From Caldicellulosiruptor naganoensis (lineage in GTDB: Bacteria > Bacillota > Thermoanaerobacteria > Caldicellulosiruptorales > Caldicellulosiruptoraceae): a stretch of 64,000 bases of DNA. The notes under the pieces were generated by a model. That model made no database searches. It saw nothing but the letters and a program-made list of their open reading frames with translations, and was not told the origin of the DNA. Both the position numbers and the translations under genes were made by a program. The stretch lies in assembly GCF_026914285.1 (NCBI RefSeq), contig NZ_CP113864.1, positions 967,501-1,031,500 on the forward strand, in the 5' to 3' direction. Below are positions 27,832 through 36,124 of the stretch, piece by piece; within the stretch, counting starts at the first letter, position 1; each line of letters starts with the position of its first letter.

Positions 27832-27836
27832 TGTAG

Positions 27837-27864
27837 TGACAAAATTGAGGTCCATATTTTGTCA
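27837..27864. terminator. hairpin just inside the right end of IS copy 1
   Basis: TGACAAAAT (27837-27845) and ATTTTGTCA (27856-27864) form a perfect nine-base stem a few bases after the transposase stop. There is no T-tract, so it may be a protective or terminator-like element. It is conserved in copy 2. Confidence 0.5.
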
Positions 27865-27906
27865 ATCCCAGTCCTCCCAAGCTTTTTGAGCTTCAAACTG
27901 ACAAAG

Positions 27907-28146
27907 TCAAGAATTATGATAGCAGCTGCTAACCCTTCTTATGAATATGTAAAGTGAATTTTGCATAAGTCCCTGGGATAAGATGTTCAAATCAATCTTA
28001 TCAGAAACATAGCGTAAGGATAAAAAATAGAATTTTATACCGAACAAAAGCATTATAATAGAAATTATACCTATGATTAAAAAAACCTTTTTCGAAACAG
28101 GAAAAATGTTTGCAAATATCCTTTTTTTACTTTTCTGCTTTTCCAC
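27907..28146 (-). CDS. small hypothetical membrane protein whose stop codon lies in the IS
   Basis: This encodes 79 residues from GTG 28144-28146, supported by TGAGGTG seven bases upstream on the minus strand. A basic N terminus is followed by one hydrophobic helix (about 18-38). I do not recognise it. The gene runs through the right target duplication and ends at TGA inside the IS terminal repeat. Read across the undisrupted site, the same frame would end one codon earlier with its own TGA, so the insertion adds only one residue. It is divergent from the spoIIQ-like pseudogene. Confidence 0.45.
   Translation of the reverse strand: MEKQKSKKRIFANIFPVSKKVFLIIGIISIIMLLFGIKFYFLSLRYVSDKIDLNILSQGLMQNSLYIFIRRVSSCYHNS
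27912..27955. repeat. 44-bp target-site duplication, right copy
   Basis: Identical to 25886-25929 and directly adjacent to the IS right end. The pair restores the pre-insertion sequence when one copy and the IS are removed. Confidence 0.92.
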
Positions 28147-28301
28147 TGATTTGCACCTCATTTCAGGTTTACATAACTGATTGTCAAAATAAATCATATC
28201 AAATTCTATTCTAAAAAGAAAAAATGTGGATATTGAAGTTGCTATGTATGTATAGTTTGAGAAATAGCTGGCAAGAATATGTATATGGAAGGAGGTGCAA
28301 A

Positions 28302-29266
28302 GTCAAGATAAATAAAAAGGATTGGAAAGAAAGATTGATAAACTTTTTTGACACCAAAGGATTTTATATAATTGTGGTTGTTTGTCTTTTTGTAATTGGT
28401 TTTTCAATTTATACAATTGCAACTACTGATTTTATGAAGTATGAGGTTGAAGAAAAGCAAGATAATAATGTAAGCCTGAACAACAGCGATACCTCTAATG
28501 CAATTCCACAAGTTGGTATGCAAGAAGTGACCAAACAAGATAAATTAAAAAATAGCCCTGCAACAACTGAAAAAAACAGGAAATAAAAATGTATCTCAAA
28601 GGAAATCAGAAGACAATACCCAAAGTATTCATAGCTCAAACTCAGCTTACAGTTCAAAAAAGAATGAAAGTTCTTTAACAACTAAGAATGACGCCGCAAG
28701 CAATGCTAATAAACAACAGCATGCACAACAAAAGGCTAATACAACTGCAGAGGAAAATCAGGGAAGAAATAGCTTAGGAGACGAAATAGAAGTAATAAAT
28801 CCTCTTGTGTTCAAGCCTATATATCCTGTTTCTGGTAAGATAATCAGAGAGTTTTCTGACCAGTCACTTGTGTACTCTAAAACCTTAGATGAATGGACAG
28901 AACATTCAGGGATTGATATTGAAGCAGAAGAAGGTAGCGATGTGAAAGCTTGCTTTGACGGTACTATAATTGACTTAGGTGAAGATCCTCTCTATGGCAA
29001 ATATGTTGTTGTTGACCACAGCGATGGATATATTTCAAAATATTTTAACTTGAAAGACTTAAAATATGTCCAAGTTGGAGATATAGTTAGGCAAGGGCAA
29101 AAAATTGGTGAGGTGGGGGACAAGCTCTAATATAGAATATATGGACCCACCACATTTACACTTTGAGATTTTATACAACGGTGAGAACCAAAACCCAGCA
29201 AAGTTTCTGCCACAACCACAAATAAAAAAAAGAAGTCTTTATAGAGAGGGGAATGGGGCCTTTTAG
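28302..29266 (+). pseudogene. spoIIQ: SpoIIQ-like M23 (LytM) sporulation protein, broken
   Basis: Read with two frame corrections this gives about 320 residues: a basic N terminus and one membrane helix (DTKGFYIIVVVCLFVIGFSIY), a long Ser/Asn/Gln/Lys-rich linker, and a LytM domain with HSGIDIEAEEGSDV and HLHFE. SpoIIQ spans the forespore membrane and zips to SpoIIIAH. The A7 run at 28570-28576 carries one base too many, ending the first frame at 28586, and the G5 run at 29115-29119 has one extra G, ending the second at 29130. The codon six bases after AGGAGG is GTC (28302-28304), so the original start, probably GTG, also seems lost. Assignment to SpoIIQ rests on architecture. Confidence 0.8.
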
Positions 29267-29282
29267 AGCACCATTCCCTTTA
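29249..29282. terminator. terminator between convergent spoIIQ-like and glycosyltransferase pseudogenes
   Basis: GGGAATGG (29249-29256) pairs with CCATTCCC (29271-29278), followed by TTTATA. The stop codons of both convergent genes fall inside the hairpin. Confidence 0.7.
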
Positions 29283-30375
29283 TAAATTCTACAATGTCAT
29301 TTGATGAATTTGGCTTTGCTAAAAATGAACACGCAAGTTTCATATGTTCAAGCCTTTGAAGGTTTTTTATTATTTGGTTAAAGACTATGTCAAAACTTTC
29401 AATATTTCTTACATATGCCGCAGCACCATTGTTGATAAGATATAATGTATTCCTTTCCTCTTGGCCAGGGATAGGAGAAATTAAAATCATTGGAAGTTTA
29501 CGAGAAAGTGCTTCAGCACAAGTAAGTCCTCCTGGTTTTGTAATCAAGATGTCACTTATTGCCATGAGCTTGTCTATAAAATCGATAAAACCAAATACAT
29601 GTATCTTTTTTCCAAAATCTCTTTCTTCTAATGACTTCTTCAAAGTTTTATTTTTTCCAGCAACAACAATTATTTGATAGATTTCATCGCATATTTTGCA
29701 AACCATTTCAACTATATCCTCAATATTTCCAAGACCAAGACTTCCGCCCATAATTAAAATTGTTGGCTTGTCTTCAAGGTTTAACTCAGCAAGAATTTGC
29801 TTTTTTTCGTAATTTATTGAGAAAGATGGGTTAATAAGAATGCCCAGAGGTAGGACTTTTTTTTCGACAGCTCCTTTTTTAATAGCTTCATATACCAAGT
29901 TTTCGTGGTGGACAATTATATAGTCAACATATTCGTTAATCCAATAAGGGTGTATTGTAAAATCTGTAACTATGCTAATTATAGGGATATTAATTTGTCC
30001 ACGTTTTTTCAGCTGGCTTACCATATCAACTGGTGATGGATGTGTTTCAATTATCACGTCGGGGTTTAGTTCAGTGATGATATTGTAAAGTTTGTAGAAT
30101 GCAAAGTAAAACTTTTCGTAAAGTGTCCTGCTAAAGCGTGTGGGCGGGTCTTTGTCTGTTGAATCATACACAAGGCCATATATAAATGGAACTGTTTTTA
30201 TAGCTTTCAAGTACGTTCCAACTGCAAGTTTGTCAAGTATTGGACTAATAATTTTGAGGGTGTCTACAATTTCTACTTTTGCTTGTGGATCTTTTTGCAA
30301 AAATGCAGTTTTTAGTGCAGTTGATGCGGCAAAATGTCCTCACCCAGCGTCAAGACTCAGTATCAAAATATTCAT
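29263..30375 (-). pseudogene. diacylglycerol glycosyltransferase (MGDG synthase/UgtP family) with internal TGA
   Basis: The full frame opens with ATG 30373-30375 (GAGGG upstream) and reads MNILILSLDAG, then TGA at 30340-30342, then GHFAASTALKTAFLQKDP. The stop replaces a residue, probably glycine, in the AGxGH motif that starts the MGDG-synthase N domain. The rest is uninterrupted: NPDVIIETHPSPVDMV, ISIVTDFTIHPYW, and the UDP-sugar-binding TILIMGGSLGLG and ITKPGGLTCAEALSRKLPMI. Such enzymes add sugars to diacylglycerol to make membrane glycolipids. Re-initiation at a downstream codon would lack the first Gly-rich loop, so activity is doubtful. Confidence 0.82.
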
Positions 30376-30502
30376 GTTTTTGTTCCCTCATTTTCTTTTT
30401 AAAAACTCAATTTTAAATTTATTTTATCACAAACCTGAATAATAAAAACAAGCTTACAAAAAATAATTTTAAGAAGACTTTTTAACTGGGGGTTTTGTAA
30501 AA

Positions 30503-31059
30503 GTGAAAAAGCTTTTGAAAAAATATACCATTTTTATTTTCCTATTGATAATTGGATTTTTCCTAAGTGTTTACTCTGCAAAGTTTATGTATGACCTCAA
30601 AAGAGCAAATGATGAAAGAATTGAAAAAAGACTTGAAAAAGCTTTGAAAGAAGTGAAAAAGAAGTCAAAGAAGAGTCTATCACAACACAAGCATCAACAA
30701 GTTATCAAAACAAAGACTTGTATTTATTGGCAAGAGTTATAAATGGTGAGGCAAGAGGAGAGCCATATATTGGTCAGGTTGCAATTGGAGCGGTTATAAT
30801 AAACAGGACAAAACATCCCGGTTTTCCAAAAACAATAAGCGGTGTTATATACCAGCCGGGCGCTTTTACGAGTGTGTCAGATGGACAAATTAATGCAAAG
30901 CTTGAACCAACAGCATTAAAGGCTGCAAGAGATGCATTAGATGGCTGGGATCCAACAAATGGATGCATTTACTATTATAATCCTGCAAAAACTACAAATA
31001 AGTGGATATGGAGTAGAAAGGTTGTACTCGTGATTGGCAAACATAGATTTGCAAAATAG
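30503..31059 (+). pseudogene. sleB: spore cortex-lytic enzyme SleB/CwlJ family, frameshifted
   Basis: The first frame starts at GTG 30503 (GGGGG site) with one membrane helix (about 9-28) and a Lys/Glu-rich stretch. Restoring one A in the run near 30653-30658 joins it to the catalytic Hydrolase_2 domain: DLYLLARVINGEARGEPYIG, GAVIINRTKHPGFPKTI, VIYQPGAFTSVSDGQI and NPTNGCIYYYNP-type motifs with the catalytic Glu in NGEARGE. SleB cleaves muramic-delta-lactam-containing spore cortex during germination. There is no peptidoglycan-binding repeat; the membrane anchor replaces it. ypeB follows, as in other spore formers. Confidence 0.85.
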
Positions 31060-31146
31060 CTTATCTTAAAAGCTATAAATACAAAATTTTACTACTAAAC
31101 TTAAAGAGCTGATACTGCTTTAAGTATTTTAGGTGGATATAAAGAG

Positions 31147-32520
31147 TTAAAAGAGAGGCTCAAGAGCGTAAGGCTTTGGAGTATTATGGCAGCTGTGCTT
31201 GGAATTTTAGTGATCTTAGCTCTTTGGGGTGTAAATCGGTATAAGGGCAAAGCAAACTATCACAATTATCTTACCAATATGTGGCACAGAGCATTTTTTG
31301 ATATGGTTGGGTATGTTCAAAACATACAATCGCTTTTATCAAAAGCTGATGTTTCTGCTGATGATAAACCAAGAGCTATTTTATATACAGAAGTTTGGCG
31401 AAATGCTTTTGCAGCTCAGGAAAACCTTGGTCAGCTTCCTATTGAAAATAATGTTGCACTTGAGAAGACAGCAAAGTATCTGACGCAGGTCGGTGATTTG
31501 AGTTTTTCGCTTTCTAAGCAACTTATGAACGGTAAAAAGGAAACTTAACAGCAAAAAGCACAACTAAAAAAACTTCGCAGCTATGCAGATAAGCTGAGCA
31601 ACAGCTTAAATGAACTTGCTATTGAGATAAGCCAAGAAAGACTTAGATGGGGTGAGGTAAGAATAGTTGGGACGTCAAGGTTTAGAAGAATTAGTCAAAA
31701 TGTCACAAGCAGCCGTATGCTTGCAGTGGAAGCAGGTTTTAAAGATTATCCAACTCTGATATATGATGGACCTTTTTCCGACCATATTGCAAGGCAGGTG
31801 CCAAGAGGACTTCCAGATAATATAATCAATAGAGATGAGGCAAAGAAAATTGCACTTGATTTTTTGAATATCAAAAAGGCTGACGTGATTAGCTATTTGG
31901 GGCTTTCAGGTGACAGGATTAAAACCTTTAATTTTGAGATAATCCCTGACAGAAGAGCAAGAGATAGAACCATCACAATAGCAATTTCTAAAAAAGGTGG
32001 AAAGGTTATCTGGATGATAGATAACAAAGCTACTTCTGTAGCTAAAATTGGTGTTTCAAAGGCAAAAGAAAATGTTTTGAAGTTTTTAAAAAGCAAAGGA
32101 TTTACCAACATGGTAGATACTTTTTATCTAAAACAAGACAACACAGCTCTTATAAACTATATCTATCAGCAAAATGGTGTAAAGATATATTCTGACATGG
32201 TTAAAGTGCGAATAGCACTTGATACAGGGCAGGTGGTTGGCTTTGACGCAACAGCATATTATATGTCTCATACAAACAGAAAAATTCCAAAACCAGCAAT
32301 AACTGAAGCACAAGCAAGAAGACTTATGAGCAGAAATTTTGATGTTCAAAGTGTTTCACTTAGCATAATTCCACTTGAGTCAGGCAGAGAAGTATTCACG
32401 TACGAATTTATGGAAAAATACGATAGAAAATATTTTGCAGAATATATCAATGCAATCACAGGCAGAGAAGAAAACATCTTAGAGATAATAAAAGACCCAA
32501 ATGGTATCCTCTCGATGTAA
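31147..32520 (+). pseudogene. ypeB: germination protein YpeB, nonsense-mutated
   Basis: One continuous frame of about 457 codons is interrupted only by TAA at 31546-31548. An N-terminal membrane helix (MAAVLGILVILALWGVNRY) is followed by the YpeB helical domain (YLTNMWHRAFFDMVGYVQNI), and after the stop by EVRIVGTSRFRR and PepSY-like repeats (IPDRRARDRTITIAISKKGG). YpeB stabilises and localises SleB in the spore. No normal start is seen: AGGTGG at 31131-31136 is ten bases from TTA (31147), where a TTG may once have stood; the first in-frame ATG is 31186. Both members of the sleB-ypeB pair are thus disabled. Confidence 0.85.
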
Positions 32521-32530
32521 AGTATGAAAA

Positions 32531-32561
32531 ATAATAAAAAGAGACTCATTTGGGCATATTA
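32531..32561 (+). promoter_or_regulatory. possible forespore (sigma-G/F-like) promoter of the SASP gene
   Basis: CATATTA (32555-32561) matches the -10 core of forespore sigma factors, and ATAATA (32531-32536) sits 18 bases upstream as a weak -35. The call leans on the identity of the downstream gene. Confidence 0.3.
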
Positions 32562-32598
32562 AAAATTGCGGTGATAAAACCGCAAAGGGGGGTTAGCC

Positions 32599-32772
32599 TT
32601 GGCAAGGCAAAAGATTATGTCAGAAGAGCTTAAAATGGAGATAGCAAGAGAACTTGGAGTGTACGACGTTGTCGCAAAGTATGGTTGGGGAGAGGTAAAA
32701 TCTCGCGACTGTGGAAACATCGTCAGAAAAGCTATCGAGATGGCAGAAAAGGCCTTGAAAGAAAGGCAATAA
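32599..32772 (+). CDS. small acid-soluble spore protein, alpha/beta type
   Basis: This encodes 57 residues from TTG 32599, with GGGGGG about seven bases upstream. The sequence has the family pattern: SEELKMEIARELGVYDVVAK, then GWGEVKSRDCGNIVRKAIEM. These proteins coat spore DNA in A-like form and protect it from UV and heat; the germination protease Gpr cuts them. The gene is intact and sits about 135 bases upstream of gpr, which is broken, and a terminator follows it. It is a little shorter and more charged at its ends than Bacillus SASPs, as in clostridia. Confidence 0.88.
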   Translation: MARQKIMSEELKMEIARELGVYDVVAKYGWGEVKSRDCGNIVRKAIEMAEKALKERQ

Positions 32773-32788
32773 CCCCCTTTTGAAAGAG

Positions 32789-32827
32789 GGGAGCTGTGGC
32801 AACATCTTTTGCTACAGTTCCCTTTTG
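32789..32827 (+). terminator. rho-independent terminator after the SASP gene
   Basis: GGGAGCTGTGGCAA pairs with TTTGCTACAGTTCCC through mostly Watson-Crick pairs, followed by TTTT. A second short GGGG/CCCC pairing overlaps the left arm. Confidence 0.75.
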
Positions 32828-32908
32828 ATATGTTTTTTAAGGTTTAATAATTTCAAACCTGTTGATAATAATATTTCAGAAGAGAGTTTCTATGAAGGAG
32901 AGATAGGA

Positions 32909-33892
32909 ATGTTTAAGATTCACACAGACCTTGCCCTTGAAACAAGAGAGATTGTTCAAAAGGGTTTGGGAAGAGAAATTGAGGGTGTTGAAGTTGAAGA
33001 AAGAGGAGAATTTGATGAAAAAATAAAGATAACAAAAGTAAAGATAAATTCAGTCAAAGGTGAGGCAATTTTACAAAAGCCTATGGGAAATTACATTACA
33101 ATTGAGGCTGATGGGTTGCGTGATGAGGACTTTGAAGTACAAGAAAAGGTCTCAAAGATATTAGCTGATGAGTTAGAAAGCTTAATGAAGCTTTCTCAAA
33201 AAAGTACAATACTTGTTGTAGGTCTTGGCAACTGGAATGTAACACCTGATTCGCTGGGGCCTAAGGTTGTCTCAAAGGTTTTGATTACCCGCCATTTATT
33301 TGAATTTGTTCCTGAAAGGGTACAAGATAGACGCATCCGGTCTGTGTGTGCAATCTCACCTAGTGTTTTGGGTATTACTGGTATTGAAACAAGCGAGATA
33401 ATTCAGGAAATTGTTCAAAAAGTTTATCCTGATTTGATTATTGCAATCGATGCTTTAGCTTCCCGCAGGCTTGAGAGAATCTCAACAGCAATTTAGATAG
33501 CGGAAACAGGAATTTTTCCAGGAGCTGGAATTGGGAATGAAAGAAAAGGTATTACACAGCAAACGATTGGAGTGCCGGTTGTTGCTATAGGTGTACCAAT
33601 GGTGGTTGATGCTGCAATCATTGCAAATGACGCAATAGACCTTTTACTTGAAAGACTTAAAAGTGAAATAGAGAAATCTTCACCCTTGTACCAGCTTCTT
33701 GAGAGTATACCTGATGAAGATAGGTTTAATCTAATCAAAGAAGTTATATTTCCCTATTATGGCAATTTATTTGTCACACCAAAAGACATAGATAGAATTG
33801 TTGAGAATCTCTCAACAGTGATTGCTGATGGCATCAATATGGCGATTCATCCCAAGGTCAAAGAAAATGACCAGTTTAGATATGTGAACTGA
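32909..33892 (+). pseudogene. gpr: germination protease Gpr with in-frame amber stop
   Basis: The frame runs 327 codons from ATG 32909 (GAAGGAG site) and is interrupted only by TAG at 33494-33496, where the family has a Gln-like residue (ERISTAI-stop-IAETGIFPGAGIGNERKG). N-terminal FKIHTDLALETREI, the central VVGLGNWNVTPDSLGPKVV and the later GVPVVAIGVPMVVDA match GPR. Gpr degrades SASPs early in germination and is made as a zymogen. Reading on both sides is clean, so this is a point mutation (CAG to TAG is the simplest route). The product would be cut at 195 residues, losing over a third of the protease. Confidence 0.9.
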
Positions 33893-33987
33893 GTTTTTTA
33901 CCGAGAGAGAATAAATTCTTTTTTATGTGAATAGAGATTTTACAAGAAAGCTTTTACTGGTCTTGCTTTTGAGGGAGATATGTGTAA

Positions 33988-35122
33988 ATGGTGAAGGTTA
34001 TTGATTTGAAAAGATTTGGGTGTGTTGTAATGATTGGTGTATTAATAGTTGTAGAGCTTTTGGTAAATAGATTTGTGTTTTCAAACAAGAGTGTGATAAG
34101 TCTTTGTTTTCAATATTCAAAAGAACTTATCTCTTTTAACGCACCTTTTTTAGCGAATAAGGGGAACCTCAATAATCTTCTCAAAATAGAAAATTTAATA
34201 AGATTTTTTCATCCAATCTTTGCAACATATTGTGTTCAAACACTTGAAGAACAAAACTTGTATGAAGATAATGCAGTTGTAATCATTTATGACCAGAAGA
34301 AAGAACATTACGACAGCGAATCTAAACAAGATCAGATTTATGAAAATATTGAATTTCAAAAGTATCTAAACAATATTCAGTCTAATTCTTCTTTTTTCTA
34401 CAACATTGAGATTATGAATCAAACAGGTTATAAAATAGACATTGCTATGGCACTCAGTACAAAGTTTAAGATTTACAATGGCAAAAGGCCTTCTATTCTC
34501 ATCTATCACACGCATACAACCGAAAGTTATGAAAATCATTCGAAGAAGTTTGTTTATACCTCAGGTACAAGCGATAGAACCTTAGATTTCAATTACAATG
34601 TTGTAAGGGTGGGAGAAGAACTTAAAAGGATTCTTGAAAGGAGTATGGATACAAGGTGTATCACAGCAAAGATATAAACGACTATCCCGATATAAAGGGT
34701 CTTATGCAAGGTCATTGAAGGTAATTGAAAAATGTAAAAAAGATTATCCTGATATAAAAGTTTTTATAGATACAAACAGAGACGCAATAGGAGATGGCTC
34801 AAAAAAGATAAAAGTTTCAACAGTTGCATTTGGGCAGCAGATTGCAAAGGTTATGCTTGTTGTTGGAACAGACAAGCTGGGGCTTTATCATCCTTTTTGG
34901 CGTGAAAATTTAACCTTTGCACTTCACCTACAAAAAAATCTTATAAAGATTTGCCCGCAAATTACAAAACCTATAAATATTTCAGCAGCAAGGTACAACC
35001 AGCACATATCACCATATGCATTGATAATTGAGATTGGAACCAATGGCAATACACTTGATGAGGCATTAAAAAGCTGCCATATTGTTGCAAAGGCTTTAGA
35101 TGATGCTATTATGGGAAGGTGA
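33988..35122 (+). pseudogene. spoIIP: SpoIIP peptidoglycan hydrolase, two frameshifts
   Basis: With two one-base corrections this reads as a full SpoIIP of about 378 residues: an N-terminal membrane helix, the catalytic SILIYHTHTTESY, then (shift near 34642) YGYKVYHSKDINDYPDIKG, then (shift near 34697-34700) GSYARSLKVIEKC and VVGTDKLGLYHPFW. The middle piece lies in a frame different from both flanks, so two separate deletions are needed. SpoIIP acts with SpoIID and SpoIIM in engulfment. The later catalytic motif reads DTNRDA where the family normally has a D-x-H-R-D pattern, so the His appears replaced by Asn. Confidence 0.87.
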
Positions 35123-35128
35123 AAGTTT

Positions 35129-35443
35129 TTGAGAAAAAGCAGATACAAAAGATATCTTAAGTATAAGTCCTATGTTAGAATAACAAGAGGAGGTATGCTG
35201 CTGCTTTTATTAATTTTTCTTATTCTTTTTTTGACAGTGGAATTTCGCAAGCAAATTTTCTTACCAGAAGATAGGTATATGTTCAAGGTTCTCCCAGGTT
35301 ACGATAAGACCACCTTTAAGTTGTACGATGGTAAGATTGTATTGAGAATTGATAAAGCACTTATAAATAACCTATACAAGAGTGTAAATTATCTCTATTT
35401 TAAATCACGAGGTTATATATTCTATTCTCCCTCTGGTTGGTAA
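35129..35443 (+). CDS. hypothetical single-pass membrane protein
   Basis: This encodes 104 residues from TTG 35129, with GGAAGGTGAAAG just upstream in the end of spoIIP. A very basic N terminus (RKSRYKRYLKYKSYVRITRG) is followed by one hydrophobic helix (about 23-41) and an extracellular part of about 60 residues. I do not recognise the family. The position between spoIIP and spoIIM suggests it belonged to the sporulation unit, but it could be unrelated or the remnant of a longer gene. Confidence 0.5.
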   Translation: MRKSRYKRYLKYKSYVRITRGGMLLLLLIFLILFLTVEFRKQIFLPEDRYMFKVLPGYDKTTFKLYDGKIVLRIDKALINNLYKSVNYLYFKSRGYIFYSPSGW

Positions 35444-35507
35444 TAATTGTCTTGTATTTGACATATTATTTTACTATAAATTAAAGACCCAAGCAAAGAA
35501 TGAGAAA

Positions 35508-36071
35508 ATGAAAAAAAGATTAAACTGTTATTTTTGTTTATTTTAATACTTTATTTGCTAAGTATTACTTTTGGTGTAAATTTTTATTTTTTACTGAGCA
35601 AAGAACAAAAAAGCCAACTCAAAGATTTTGTAATCCTTTTAATAAACAATGCAAAAAATGCTAATAATCAATATTGGAATAATGTAGTCTTTTTTTCTAT
35701 ATTTTCTATTTTATCATACCTTACAATATGGGGGCTTTCAAATCTCAACAAGTACTTGCAAGTTTTAAATATTGGAGTTATTGTTTTGAAAGGGTTTGTA
35801 TTTGGGCTAACAACAGCCATTTTTTTTCGGCGTTTATGGTTTTCGTGCAATGGCATTTTTTTTTGTCTATCTATTATTAAGAGAATTGATTGTTTTATTA
35901 CTTTTGATTATACTTATTTTGTACTCATTTACCAACTTTGTAGCTAAGGAAAGGTCGTTTAGATTTGAAAGAAAATTAAATCTCATAATAGGATTGGTAG
36001 TAACAGTGTTGATGTGCGGAATAGTAATAATTGGCTCTATAGTGTCAAGATTTGCATGTACTTTAATTTGA
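35508..36071 (+). pseudogene. spoIIM: stage II sporulation protein M, two homopolymer frameshifts
   Basis: Four or five hydrophobic helices match SpoIIM, the membrane partner of SpoIID and SpoIIP in engulfment. The ATG at 35508 is out of frame with the rest: an A7 run follows it, and eight A would give MKKKIKLLFLFILILYLLSI. A second break is the T8 run at 35820-35827, where seven T would give KGFVFGLTTAIFFGVYGFRA and continue into the C-terminal helices (AFFFVYLLLRELIVLLLLII). The order spoIIM-xerD is standard in this phylum, which supports the assignment. Confidence 0.82.
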
Positions 36072-36124
36072 GGTTTTACAAGAGTAATTTGTGGAATCTA
36101 TAAGAAGAGGGGATTTGAATATAG

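Larger units (their letters stand above)
25930..27911 (+). mobile_element. IS1634-family insertion sequence, copy 1 (1,982 bp)
   Basis: The ends are perfect 16-base terminal inverted repeats, CTTGACTTTGTCAGTT on the left and its complement on the right. About 200 bases of AT-rich leader with a promoter precede one transposase gene, and 80 bases with a hairpin follow it. A second copy of exactly equal length lies at 54809-56790 in the same orientation. The element sits after the terminator of the division operon and interrupts no large gene, but it supplies the stop codon of a small minus-strand gene. Confidence 0.93.

Noticed and set aside
28224-28301. ATG 28224 as the start of the spoIIQ-like gene
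   Set aside because: No ribosome site precedes it and the peptide does not look like the family; the AGGAGG site points to 28302, where the codon is GTC.
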